From positions 186,215-250,214 of the forward strand of contig DONT01000002.1 in NCBI GenBank assembly GCA_003513765.1: a stretch of DNA of 64,000 nt, given 5' to 3'. Positions 46,750 to 55,977 of this stretch are shown piece by piece. A program made the position numbers and the translations under genes. How positions within the stretch are numbered: position 1 is the first letter of the stretch; each line of letters opens with the position of its first letter. Under the pieces are notes generated by a model. The model saw only the letters and a list, made by a program, of their open reading frames with translations, made no database searches and had not been told where the DNA came from. Source of the DNA: Jeotgalicoccus sp. GTDB lineage: Bacteria > Bacillota > Bacilli > Staphylococcales > Salinicoccaceae.

Positions 46750-48546
46750 ATGACAAGCGAGCACAACACTACTTACGACTTGGAAACATTATCACTTCAC
46801 GGCGGTCAGTCACCTGACCCGACGACAGGTTCAAGAGCGGTTCCCATCTATCAGACGACGTCTTACGTATTCCACGACACAGATCATGCAGAGAGTTTAT
46901 TTTCTTTAGATGAACCGGGCAATATTTATTCCCGTATCGGCAATCCGACGGTGGAAGTTTTCGAAAAACGCATGGCGCTGCTCGAAGAGGGTGTTGCAGC
47001 TGTTGCGACTTCATCAGGAATGTCTGCAATTACGCTTTCAATTCTTAATCTGGCAAGTGCAGGTGACGAAATTGTCGCAGGCTCGAATTTGTACGGCGGC
47101 ACATATAATTTATTCGCAGTGACGCTGCCGAGATACGGTATCAATGTAAAATTTGTGAATCCTGAAGATCCCGAGAATTTCAGAGCGGCGATTACGAGTA
47201 AAACAAAAGCAGTATTCGGAGAAACAATCGGAAATCCGGGTCTGCAGGTGCTCGATATTGAAGCTGTTGCCAATATTGCACATGAACATGGTGTGCCATT
47301 AATTATTGATAATACTTTTGCAACACCGCATACATGTAAACCAATTACATTAGGTGCCGACATTGTTGTCCACTCCGCGACGAAGTGGATTGGCGGACAT
47401 GGTACATCAATCGGCGGTATTGTCATCGACGGCGGCCGGTTTAACTGGAACACTGATAAATTCCCCGAGTTCACAGAACCGGATTCAAGCTACAACGGAA
47501 TCCGTTACGCATCTGATTTTGGAACACTGGCATTCAGCACTAAAATCCGTGTGCAGCTGCTCCGTGATTTCGGTGCAACACTCAGCCCGAATAATGCATT
47601 CCAGCTAATTCAGGGACTGGAGACATTGCATGTCCGGGTTGAAAGACATAATGAAAATGCAGAAAAACTGGTTGAGTTTTTATCAGCACATCCTGCAATA
47701 GACTGGGTGACATATCCCGGTCTGGAAAATCATCCTTCACACGATATAGCAAAAAGGGTGTTAAGAAACGGTTTTGGTTCGATTATTACTTTCGGTATTA
47801 AAGGCGGTAAAGCAGCAGGTAAAAAACTCATCGACAACGTTGCGCTCTGGTCTCACGTCGCCAATGTCGGAGATGCTAAATCATTAATTATTCATCCGGC
47901 ATCGACAACACACCAGCAGCTGACGAAAGAGCAGCTCGAAGAAACGGGAGTACACGAAGAACTCGTTCGACTGTCTGTCGGCATCGAATCCATCAGGGAT
48001 ATACAGAATGATTTAAATCAGGCACTCGCTAAAGCGACCGGTATAGATGCAGGTACCGCAGAAGAAATAGTCATTAACGATGAAGGGATTATTAAATGGC
48101 TTCTTAATTCCCCAGTTGAAAAGATAGTTAACAGCGGTAGCGAATTTATCCGTCAGAAGACGATTGCGGTTGTTGGTTTGAGTGGAAAAGAATCAAGACC
48201 GAGTTACCGTCTGGCAAGAAAAATGCAGCGGCTCGGTTATAAAATAATTCCGGTTAATCCAGGAGAAAAGGAAATACTTGGTGAAACAGCATATCCGGAT
48301 CTGAAGAGTGTACCGGAACCGATAGATGTCGTTCAGGTATTCAGAAGTCCGGAGGCGGCGATAGGTATTGCCAAAGAAGCACTCGAAGTTCAGCCGAAAG
48401 TTTTCTGGCTGCAGGAAGGTGTCATTTCACCGGAAGCGGCAAATATTGCAAGGGATGGCGGTTTGCAGGTGATTCATAACCGCTGTACATACAAAGAAGC
48501 ACAGCGTCTGCGCGGAACGATATCCACATATGCATGTGAGATTTAA
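46750..48546 (+). CDS. metY: O-acetylhomoserine sulfhydrylase fused to a CoA-binding domain
   Basis: 598 residues. Residues 1-430 are a PLP enzyme of the Cys/Met metabolism family (SATKWIGGHGTSIGG carries the PLP lysine near 208; IIHPASTTHQQLT near 379). It makes homocysteine and acetate from O-acetylhomoserine and sulfide. Residues 445-598 are a YccU-type CoA-binding domain (TIAVVGLSGKESRPSYRLAR; DVVQVFRSPEAA). MetY alone is about 430 residues, so this is a real fusion, with continuous frame and no internal stop. GGAGG lies before the ATG at 46750; the earlier frame opening is in the riboswitch. Confidence 0.9.
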   Translation: MTSEHNTTYDLETLSLHGGQSPDPTTGSRAVPIYQTTSYVFHDTDHAESLFSLDEPGNIYSRIGNPTVEVFEKRMALLEEGVAAVATSSGMSAITLSILNLASAGDEIVAGSNLYGGTYNLFAVTLPRYGINVKFVNPEDPENFRAAITSKTKAVFGETIGNPGLQVLDIEAVANIAHEHGVPLIIDNTFATPHTCKPITLGADIVVHSATKWIGGHGTSIGGIVIDGGRFNWNTDKFPEFTEPDSSYNGIRYASDFGTLAFSTKIRVQLLRDFGATLSPNNAFQLIQGLETLHVRVERHNENAEKLVEFLSAHPAIDWVTYPGLENHPSHDIAKRVLRNGFGSIITFGIKGGKAAGKKLIDNVALWSHVANVGDAKSLIIHPASTTHQQLTKEQLEETGVHEELVRLSVGIESIRDIQNDLNQALAKATGIDAGTAEEIVINDEGIIKWLLNSPVEKIVNSGSEFIRQKTIAVVGLSGKESRPSYRLARKMQRLGYKIIPVNPGEKEILGETAYPDLKSVPEPIDVVQVFRSPEAAIGIAKEALEVQPKVFWLQEGVISPEAANIARDGGLQVIHNRCTYKEAQRLRGTISTYACEI

Positions 48547-48565
48547 ATAAAGGGGACAAGCAAAT

Positions 48566-49567
48566 ATGAAAAAAAAATTTACTGACAAGCTGTGGCTGTT
48601 TGCAGCCTTGACTTTAATCGCTGCACTGGCAGGATGCTCATCAAGCGACGCGTCATCATCTGAAAACCCGGAAGAAATCCGTTTGGATTATGCATACTAC
48701 TCACCGACAAGTTTAGTGCTGAAAGAATTCGGGTGGGCTGAAGAAGAATTTGAAGAAGACGGTATTGAAGTGTCATGGACACTCAGTCATGGGAGTAATA
48801 AGGCACTTGAATTTTTAAACAGTGACAGCGTTGATTTCGGTTCATCGGCAGGAGCTGCAGCACTGATGTCAAAAGCAAACGGTGCACCGATTAAAGGTGT
48901 ATACATTGCTTCAAAACCGGAATGGACAGCACTTGTTAAAAACAAAGATTCGGATATTGAATCCGTCCAGGATTTAAAAGGGAAGAAGGTTGCTGCAACA
49001 CTGGGTACTGATCCGTACATCTTCTTACTTCGTGCACTGTCGGAAGAAGGACTTTCACAGGAGGATGTGGAAATTGTGAACTTGCAACACAGCGACGGTG
49101 CTACAACACTGAATAATGACGGTGTGGATGCATGGGCAGGGCTGGATCCACATATGGCACGACTTGAAGTAGAGTCCGGTGCAGAACTGTTTTACAGAAA
49201 CCCGGACTTCAATACGTACAGCTTTTTAAATGTCAGAGAAGAATTTGCTGAAGCTCATCCGGAACATGTTAACCGTGTGATTAAAGTTTATGAAAAAGCA
49301 CGTGCATGGATACAGGAAAACCCGGACGAAGCGGCTGAAATATTGATGAGAGAAGCAGGGATTGATAAAGAAGTGGCACTGAAACAGCTCGAACGCAATG
49401 ATTTCTCAAACCCGGTGCCGGGAGCTGATCACCGCGAATCAGTGCTTGAGGCAGGAAAAATACTTCAGGAAACTGAAGCAGTTAAAGAAAACACAGATGT
49501 GGAGCAGTTGACTGACGAACTTATCGATTCATCTTACGCAGAAGATGTAATAGAGCCTGCGAATTAG
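48566..49567 (+). CDS. ssuA: Sulfonate/nitrate/taurine-type ABC substrate-binding lipoprotein
   Basis: 333 residues. The lipobox LAGC is near 23. The fold is SsuA/TauA type (DYAYYSPTSLVLKEFGWAEE; GSSAGAAALMSKANGAPIKG; VAATLGTDPYIFLLRALSEE). It probably captures an organosulfur compound for SsuC and SsuB. It is in a SAM-riboswitch operon, so a sulfur source is the likely ligand; no desulfonating monooxygenase (SsuD) is nearby. AAGGGGA precedes the start. Confidence 0.88.
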   Translation: MKKKFTDKLWLFAALTLIAALAGCSSSDASSSENPEEIRLDYAYYSPTSLVLKEFGWAEEEFEEDGIEVSWTLSHGSNKALEFLNSDSVDFGSSAGAAALMSKANGAPIKGVYIASKPEWTALVKNKDSDIESVQDLKGKKVAATLGTDPYIFLLRALSEEGLSQEDVEIVNLQHSDGATTLNNDGVDAWAGLDPHMARLEVESGAELFYRNPDFNTYSFLNVREEFAEAHPEHVNRVIKVYEKARAWIQENPDEAAEILMREAGIDKEVALKQLERNDFSNPVPGADHRESVLEAGKILQETEAVKENTDVEQLTDELIDSSYAEDVIEPAN

Positions 49568-49587
49568 TTTGAAAAGGAGCGGTATTA

Positions 49588-50433
49588 TTGAAAAACAGTA
49601 TCGAACTGACACGAGGGACATTAAGTGGCAGAAAGAGAGCAGTTAAAAGACGCAATACTTCAGGAAAGAGCAGACTGCAGCCGGTAATCTTAGGTGCAGC
49701 ACTGCCTGTGATTTTAATTTCAGTATGGGAAATACTTAGCCGTACTGGAGTAGTGCCGGCATACCAGCTGCCTGCACCAAGTGTGATCTTGGAAACAATC
49801 TTTGGACTTGCTGCTGATGGGAGTCTGTGGGGACATATCGGCATCACGGTTTATAGAGTATTTATCGGATTTTTAATTGGTACAGCATTTGCAGTCATAT
49901 TAGGTGCAGTTGTTGGATTTTACTCTAAAGCAGAACAGATATTTGATCCGATGATTCAGGCATTTCGCTCAATCCCGTCACTGGCATGGGTGCCGCTTTT
50001 CATTCTCTGGATGGGTATCGGCGAGCCTTCAAAAGTAACGATGATTGCTGTTGGTGTATTTTTCCCGGTCTATCTGAACGTCGTCAGCGGTATTGGCGGT
50101 GTTGACAGGAAATTAATTGAGGTCGGGAAGATGTACGGATTGAATACATTTCAGTTAATCAAACGGGTCATACTTCCAGCTTCATTGCCGTCATTCTTAA
50201 CAGGGTTGAGAAGTGGACTTGGACTCGGATGGATGTTCGTTGTGGCAGCTGAACTGATGGGTGCAAGTACAGGGCTTGGTTATTTACTTGTCCTCGGACA
50301 GAATACATTATCCCCAGAAACAATCTTAGCGAGTATTGTACTGTTTGCGATTATTGGGAAATTATCCGACTGGATATTGAAAACTGTGGAGCTGCGTTCA
50401 TTACACTGGCAGGACAATGCCGGGAAAGCTTAA
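49588..50433 (+). CDS. ssuC: SsuC-type ABC permease
   Basis: 281 residues with a basic N-terminal tail, then six hydrophobic segments. The EAA loop is KLIEVGKMYGLNTFQLIKRV near 178 with ILPASLPSFLTGLRSGLGLG following. The start is TTG: AAAAGGAGCGG lies just upstream of the TTG at 49588 with 8-nt spacing. It is 20 bp after ssuA and 15 bp before ssuB. Confidence 0.9.
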   Translation: MKNSIELTRGTLSGRKRAVKRRNTSGKSRLQPVILGAALPVILISVWEILSRTGVVPAYQLPAPSVILETIFGLAADGSLWGHIGITVYRVFIGFLIGTAFAVILGAVVGFYSKAEQIFDPMIQAFRSIPSLAWVPLFILWMGIGEPSKVTMIAVGVFFPVYLNVVSGIGGVDRKLIEVGKMYGLNTFQLIKRVILPASLPSFLTGLRSGLGLGWMFVVAAELMGASTGLGYLLVLGQNTLSPETILASIVLFAIIGKLSDWILKTVELRSLHWQDNAGKA

Positions 50434-50448
50434 AAGGAGGACTTCAAT

Positions 50449-51177
50449 ATGGGATTGAAAATTAATAATGTCGGCCGTGAATTTAACGGCAAAAAGGTCG
50501 TTCGGAATATTTCTTTTGAAGCGGCCCCCGGTGAAATTATCGGTCTGCTCGGAAAAAGCGGCTGCGGAAAAAGTACTGTGTTAAGAGCTGTTTCCGGACT
50601 GGATAACGGTTATGAAGGAACTGTGGAAATTAACGGTACTGTATCAGGCGGTGTAGACAAATCCACAGGATTCATCTTCCAGGAGCCGCGTTTAATGCCC
50701 TGGCTGAATGCGCTTGAAAATGTAACTTTCGGTCTTAAAGGCAGTAAAGAAGAACAGCAGAAACTAGGAAGAAAATATTTGACGGACGTCGGCCTCGCTG
50801 CTCATGAAGAACTTTATCCGAAAGAATTATCGGGCGGTATGGCGCAGAGAGTGGCGATTGCACGTGCATTGATTACATCCCCTGAGGTACTGTTGCTCGA
50901 CGAACCGTTCAGCGCGCTGGATGCTTTTACTAAAATGCAGCTCCAGGATCTATTGTTAAATATATGGCGGGAGTACAATACAACAATTGTTCTGGTGACA
51001 CATGATATCGAGGAAGCGACATACCTGTGCGACAAGATTGTCGTTTTAAAAGATCAGCCGGGCACAGTGGGACACGAACTTACATTGAATGAACCGCGTC
51101 CGAGAGACAGAGGCAGCGCGGAACTTGCAGCATATAAGACAGAGATATTAGGCAATCTGGATTTAGAGAACATCTGA
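50449..51177 (+). CDS. ssuB: SsuB-type ABC ATPase
   Basis: 242 residues. Walker A GKSGCGKSTVLRAVSGL is near 35, the Q-loop is in FIFQEPRLMPWLNAL, the signature KELSGGMAQRVAIARAL near 125, Walker B LLLDEPFSALD and the switch His in VTHDIEEA. It energises SsuAC. AGGAGG lies 8 nt upstream. Confidence 0.93.
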   Translation: MGLKINNVGREFNGKKVVRNISFEAAPGEIIGLLGKSGCGKSTVLRAVSGLDNGYEGTVEINGTVSGGVDKSTGFIFQEPRLMPWLNALENVTFGLKGSKEEQQKLGRKYLTDVGLAAHEELYPKELSGGMAQRVAIARALITSPEVLLLDEPFSALDAFTKMQLQDLLLNIWREYNTTIVLVTHDIEEATYLCDKIVVLKDQPGTVGHELTLNEPRPRDRGSAELAAYKTEILGNLDLENI

Positions 51178-51193
51178 TAAAGGAGCTTTTATT

Positions 51194-52855
51194 ATGACAT
51201 CGAATACAGAGAGAATGATTGAACCGTTGGCAGGAACGTATAACCTTTCGGACTATGAAGAAGTGCGAAATAATTTCACTTGGGACAATATAGATTCTAA
51301 ACTGAATATTGCATATGAAACGATAGACCGTCATGTCGATGACGGTTACGGCAAAAAAACCGCACTGCATTATGTTAATGGGGATGAGCGAATCAGCTAT
51401 ACGTTTCAGGAAGTGAAAGAAAAGACTGATCATTACGCACGCATATTAAAAAGAAATGGCGTTAAAAAAAGCGACAGAGTATTTGTATTTCTACCGAAAA
51501 CTCCCGAGTGCTATATCGCCATACTTGCAGTCATAAAAATCGGTGCTATCGCTGGGCCTTTGTTTGAAGCATTTATGGAAGACGCTGTCCGCGACAGAAT
51601 TAATGATTGTGAGGGAACACTTTTAATTACTGATAAGGAAATGGCAAGTAGGGTACCAAAAGAGGATATTCCTTCATTAGAAACGATTCTGTATGCTGAG
51701 GATATTGAAGCAGAACCGATTTTAAACAACGGAGAAGAATATGTGGAGTGGGTGGATAAGGAAGACGGCATGCTTATTCATTATACGAGTGGTTCAACCG
51801 GCAAGCCGAAAGGCGTGCTGCACGCGCATAAAGTATTGCCGCACCAGTATCAGTCGGGTAAATGGGTGCTGGATATTAAAGATGATGATATTTACTGGTG
51901 CACGTCGCATCCTGGCTGGGTAACCGGGAGCGTCTACGGTTTATTTGCACCGTGGCTGAATCGGGCGACAATCGTCATACAGGGAGGCCGTTTTAAAGCA
52001 GAAGAATGGTATAAACTTATTGCAGAATTAAAAGTGACAATCTGGTACAGCGCACCGACAGCATTCAGAATGCTGCTGTCGCAAGGAGAAATCTTAAAAG
52101 ATTATGACTTATCTTCATTGAGACACATATTGAGTGTCGGTGAACCGTTGAATCCGGAAGTGATTTACTGGGCGTGGGAAAAACTTGGTGTCAGAATTCA
52201 CGATACATGGTGGATGACGGAAACAGGTGCTCATCTGGTCGTCAACTTACCGGGTGAAAAAATTAAACCAGGCTCAATGGGCAGACCATTCCCCGGAATA
52301 AAAATTGGTATTTTAGATGAAGCAGGCAATGTTGTGCCACATGGCACAACGGGACAGCTTGCTGTGAAAACACCGTGGCCGGGAATGATGAAAGATATTT
52401 GGGGTGATAAAGAAAAATTCAATTCTTACTTTAAATATGAAGGATGGTACATCTCAGGTGATCTTGCATATCAGGATGAAGAAGAGTATGTTTTCTTCCA
52501 AAGCCGTGATGATGATATGATAAACTCTGCAGGAGAGAGAATCGGACCTTTTGAAGTTGAGAGTAAATTAATTGAACATGAAGCAATTCAGGAAGCAGGT
52601 GTTATCGGCAAACCGGATAAAGTCCGCGGAGAGATTGTTAAGGCGTTTATCGTCCTCAGAAACGGCTTTAAAGAATCGCCGAAGCTGCTTGAGGAAATTC
52701 GTGTATTTGTCAGGAATAATCTTGCAGCCCACGTTGCGCCGAGAGAAATTGAAGTAATGAAGGAGCTGCCGAAAACGACAATCAGCGGAAAAATTTTAAG
52801 ACGAGAGTTGAAACAGCTGGAAATAGAAAAAGCAGAAACACTAAATATAATATAG
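51194..52855 (+). CDS. acsA: Acetyl-CoA synthetase-type AMP-forming ligase
   Basis: 553 residues. The ATP-binding motif is HYTSGSTGKPKGVLH near 195, followed by TWWMTETGAH near 338, YISGDLAYQDEEEYVFFQSR near 420 and the catalytic Lys in KTTISGKILRREL near the end. The shape and length match acetate-CoA ligases of the AcsA type. It follows ssuB by 16 bp in the riboswitch operon. It may recycle the acetate released by MetY; other short acids are possible. Confidence 0.85.
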   Translation: MTSNTERMIEPLAGTYNLSDYEEVRNNFTWDNIDSKLNIAYETIDRHVDDGYGKKTALHYVNGDERISYTFQEVKEKTDHYARILKRNGVKKSDRVFVFLPKTPECYIAILAVIKIGAIAGPLFEAFMEDAVRDRINDCEGTLLITDKEMASRVPKEDIPSLETILYAEDIEAEPILNNGEEYVEWVDKEDGMLIHYTSGSTGKPKGVLHAHKVLPHQYQSGKWVLDIKDDDIYWCTSHPGWVTGSVYGLFAPWLNRATIVIQGGRFKAEEWYKLIAELKVTIWYSAPTAFRMLLSQGEILKDYDLSSLRHILSVGEPLNPEVIYWAWEKLGVRIHDTWWMTETGAHLVVNLPGEKIKPGSMGRPFPGIKIGILDEAGNVVPHGTTGQLAVKTPWPGMMKDIWGDKEKFNSYFKYEGWYISGDLAYQDEEEYVFFQSRDDDMINSAGERIGPFEVESKLIEHEAIQEAGVIGKPDKVRGEIVKAFIVLRNGFKESPKLLEEIRVFVRNNLAAHVAPREIEVMKELPKTTISGKILRRELKQLEIEKAETLNII

Positions 52856-52866
52856 GAAGAGAAAAG

Positions 52867-52906
52867 TCTGTTTTACGGGGTATGTACTCTGTATAACAGA
52901 TTTTTT
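52867..52906 (+). terminator. Terminator of the sulfur operon
   Basis: TCTGTT and AACAGA around an imperfect stem (ACGGGGTAT/ATGTACTCTGTAT), then six Ts. Confidence 0.7.
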
Positions 52907-53046
52907 AATGAATAAATGATGTATCTCTTCATACATATAGTATTTTTATAATTTATTAGTAATTTTGACAACTTTGTGAATGCGTATTAAACTCGGTATA
53001 AGCACGATTATATTATTTAATCACAGTAAAGAGGGGGATGGCTTTC

Positions 53047-53856
53047 ATGGTTAAAGATGGATCAGGCAATAATGGCAAAGATGAAAAAGTTTTTTCTCGG
53101 CGTGATTTCCTTAAAACGACAGGCGTTGCGGCCGGCGGTATTGCCGGCGGTGCGCTGCTCGGCGGTTTAACAGGCTTCCAATTCGGTTCCGATCAGGAGT
53201 CTGAAACAGCAGAAACGGACACAGGCGGAGAAACTGCAGGCGGCGAAAGCGGTGAGGAAACTCCAGAGTTTTCGGCGCGCACGTTCTTCAGCAGACAGGA
53301 AGATTTCGCAGCACTCGCAGCAGCGACGGAAAGAATTTATCCGGAAGATGATAATGGACCTGGAGCGATTGAACTCGGCGTACCGTATTTTATCGATAAA
53401 CAGCTTTACGGCACCTGGGGAACAAATGGTACGGATTACCGTATGGGACCATACGAACCGATGGCTTCCGATACACATGGGCGTCAGGAGAAATTAGACC
53501 GCGGAGGAATGTTTATACTGGGTATCAGACGTTTAAGAGAATATGCACTTGAAGAGCACGATGAAGAATTCGTTAAACTGGATGGAGATACTCAGGACGA
53601 AGTGTTGAGAGCATTTGAATCCGGAGATGTTGATGTTCCGGGGATGCGGGCAGAAGCATTCTTTTCACTGCTTAGAAACACGACGATTGAAGGTGTTTAC
53701 GCAGATCCTGTATACGGCGGCAACAAGAACATGGAAGGCTGGAAGATGATTCAGTATCCGGGGCCGCGTATGGGCTGGATGAATGAAATCACTTCTGAGG
53801 AATTCGTTGAGATGGAACCAGAAAGTCTGAGAGCATACCAAGGGGGCGGAATATAA
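53047..53856 (+). CDS. Tat-exported gluconate 2-dehydrogenase subunit 3 family protein
   Basis: 269 residues. A twin-arginine signal SRRDFLKTTGVAAGG at about 15-30 is followed by a hydrophobic helix and an acidic Gly/Glu linker. The mature part (FSRQEDFAALAAATERIYPE near 80; MGPYEPMASDTHGRQEKLDR near 128) matches the small subunit that accompanies membrane GMC dehydrogenases. The ATG at 53047 has GAGGGGGA 8 nt upstream. The stop overlaps the next start by one base. It probably carries the flavoprotein subunit through Tat by hitch-hiking. Confidence 0.85.
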   Translation: MVKDGSGNNGKDEKVFSRRDFLKTTGVAAGGIAGGALLGGLTGFQFGSDQESETAETDTGGETAGGESGEETPEFSARTFFSRQEDFAALAAATERIYPEDDNGPGAIELGVPYFIDKQLYGTWGTNGTDYRMGPYEPMASDTHGRQEKLDRGGMFILGIRRLREYALEEHDEEFVKLDGDTQDEVLRAFESGDVDVPGMRAEAFFSLLRNTTIEGVYADPVYGGNKNMEGWKMIQYPGPRMGWMNEITSEEFVEMEPESLRAYQGGGI

Positions 53857-55610
53857 TGCCGGAAGAACTCGAGAAAGTTGATGTTGTCGTTGTCGGTATG
53901 GGCTGGGCAGGGGGTATTGTCTGTGCGGAACTTGCCAAAGCAGGTAAAAACGTGGTAGGTCTTGAAAAAGGCGGTCATGCGACGAGAAGTGACTATATCG
54001 GAGTGAAAGATGAGCTCCGTTTTGATAACCGCTACGAAATTATGCAGAGTTTAAAAGGAGATACTGTAACCTCGAGAAACGAAATTGAAGATACAGCATT
54101 GCCGGTCAGAACGATGGCGGATAACCAGATGGGAACGGATCTTGGCGGTGCGAGCGTGCACTGGGCAGGTGCATCTTACAGATACTGGCCTTATGAATTT
54201 GAAATCCGCAGTCAGACGATTGAGAAGTACGGGGAAGATAAGATTCCGGAAGATATGAGCCTTCAGGACTGGGGGATTACATATGAGGAACTGGAACCTT
54301 ATTACGAGAAGTGGGAAGATACAGCCGGTATTTCAGGAGAACAGGATCCGCTGGCACCTGAACGTAATAAACCTTGGCCGAACCCGCCTTTAAATGAAAC
54401 ACCGTCATTAAAAATGTTTAAAGACGCAGCGACAAACTTAGGATTGCATCCTTTCCAAATTGCAGCAGGAAATATGTCGCAGAACTACGAAAACCCGGAT
54501 GGAGAAAAATTGAATGCATGTATGTACTGTTCATTTTGTACGAGAGCAGGGTGTGACTTTGACGCCAAGTCAGACCCGCTTGCAACAGTAATCCCGACAG
54601 CAATGAGACACGATAACTTCGAACTCCGTACACGTGCAAACGTCCGCCGTGTCCTTTACGATGAAGACAGCAATGAAGCGACAGGTGTAATGTACGTGGA
54701 TGAAACAACAGGTGAAGAGTACGAGCAGCCAGCTGATGTGGTCGTACTTGCTGCCTTCGCATTTACTAATAACAGACTGTTAATGCTGTCGGATATCGGG
54801 GAACAGTATGACCCTGAAACGAGAGAGGGACTGATTGGGCGTAACTTTAACGGTCAGTACAACTCAGCATTCCACGGTGTCAGAGGATTTTTTGAAAATG
54901 AGAAATTCAATCTGTACATGGGAGCCGGCGCACTTGGTGCTGCAGTAAACGATTATGCTGCAGATAACTTCGATCATACAGATCTGGACTTTATCGGCGG
55001 GGGCGCGATTGAACTGAGACAGTACGGGTTCGGAGCGATTTCAAGCAGCAGCAACTATACGAGAGAAGTATCAAACTGGGGTGCGGACTATAAAGCTGAA
55101 TCACTGAAATACGCCTACAGCGCACTCCGTATCTGGTATTCGAGCATTGCGATGTCATACTGGCATAACTATGTAGATCTCGATCCGACATACAAAGATG
55201 AGTACGGGGATCCATTACTTCGCATTACGTACAAGTTTGGTGCAAACGAACGCCCGATTGCTCAATTCGGCATAGACAGATGTCATGAAATCATGGAAGA
55301 GATGGGCGCTGACATTATCGAAGATGATGAAGTTGCTGAAGAATTCGACCATGTATTCTCAGGGGGACACTACACAGGCGGTGTAGTGATGGGTGACGAC
55401 CCTGAAACATCAGCAGTCAACAACTACCTGCAGATGTGGGATGTCGATAACCTGTTTGTTGTCGGCGGATCTGCATTTCCGCAGTTCGGCAGCCACCACC
55501 CGACACCGACAATCGGTGCACTTGCCTACAGAGCAGCTGAAGGTGTTGAACGATTCCTCGATGAAGGCGGTCAGCTCGCAACAGCGAAAAGTAAAACAAT
55601 GAAAGCATAA
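53856..55610 (+). CDS. GMC-family oxidoreductase, gluconate-dehydrogenase-like large subunit
   Basis: 584 residues. The FAD motif VVVGMGWAGGIVCAELAKAG is at 10-29. GGASVHWAGASYRYWPYEFE near 107 and the C-terminal GSAFPQFGSHHPTPTIGALA near 545 with its His pair are typical. A CMYCSFCTRAGCD cluster (four Cys) near 222 may hold a metal or disulfide. It has no own signal peptide, fitting co-export with the Tat subunit. The cytochrome subunit of Gram-negative enzymes is missing. A terminator follows. Confidence 0.85.
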   Translation: MPEELEKVDVVVVGMGWAGGIVCAELAKAGKNVVGLEKGGHATRSDYIGVKDELRFDNRYEIMQSLKGDTVTSRNEIEDTALPVRTMADNQMGTDLGGASVHWAGASYRYWPYEFEIRSQTIEKYGEDKIPEDMSLQDWGITYEELEPYYEKWEDTAGISGEQDPLAPERNKPWPNPPLNETPSLKMFKDAATNLGLHPFQIAAGNMSQNYENPDGEKLNACMYCSFCTRAGCDFDAKSDPLATVIPTAMRHDNFELRTRANVRRVLYDEDSNEATGVMYVDETTGEEYEQPADVVVLAAFAFTNNRLLMLSDIGEQYDPETREGLIGRNFNGQYNSAFHGVRGFFENEKFNLYMGAGALGAAVNDYAADNFDHTDLDFIGGGAIELRQYGFGAISSSSNYTREVSNWGADYKAESLKYAYSALRIWYSSIAMSYWHNYVDLDPTYKDEYGDPLLRITYKFGANERPIAQFGIDRCHEIMEEMGADIIEDDEVAEEFDHVFSGGHYTGGVVMGDDPETSAVNNYLQMWDVDNLFVVGGSAFPQFGSHHPTPTIGALAYRAAEGVERFLDEGGQLATAKSKTMKA

Positions 55611-55622
55611 AATAATATAAAT

Positions 55623-55658
55623 CCTCTTCCGTATTTAACCGGGGGAGGTATTTTTTTG
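55623..55658 (+). terminator. Terminator after the GMC gene
   Basis: CCTCTTCCG and CCGGGGGAGG (G-U pairs) followed by seven Ts. Confidence 0.75.
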
Positions 55659-55770
55659 CATATTATTAGAGAAGCGTTTTAATTTTAATCAAGTTTTAAT
55701 TTTCTGATAACTAACACTTAACTATCCGAGGGCATGATAGGGGTAACACAAACGAAGGGGGAGAAAAATC

Positions 55771-55875
55771 ATGAACTATTTCGAAGAAATTGAACCGGCA
55801 GTATCAAATGATTTCTCATCGGATTCACATTCAAGTGCATCAAGCGAATCTGCAAGCAGCGTTTCATCTGACTAA
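55771..55875 (+). CDS. Serine-rich small peptide, candidate precursor
   Basis: 34 residues. The acidic start is MNYFEEIEPAVSNDF. The second half is almost only Ser with Asp, Ala, Glu, His and Val (15 Ser overall) and ends SSVSSD. AAGGGGGAG lies 8 nt upstream. It has no signal peptide, no Cys and no Thr. A strong hairpin follows, then an ABC exporter and a protein kinase. It is a candidate substrate of that kinase and exporter, like leader-core precursors of other systems, but it is unlike any family I know. Confidence 0.6.
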   Translation: MNYFEEIEPAVSNDFSSDSHSSASSESASSVSSD

Positions 55876-55919
55876 GATTCATAGTATACGCGGGAAGACA
55901 TTTCAATAAAAATTTGAAA

Positions 55920-55960
55920 CAGGCGGCCCGTGCTCGACATGGACCGCCTGCCTGCGTTTT
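55920..55960 (+). terminator. Attenuator-like hairpin after the peptide gene
   Basis: CAGGCGG and CCGCCTG (extended by CC/GG and TG/CA pairs) around TGCTCGACA, followed by CCTGCGTTTT. The weak T-tract suggests partial termination, so the peptide message would exceed the exporter message. Confidence 0.7.
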
Positions 55961-55977
55961 GAAAGGGTGAATAACAA

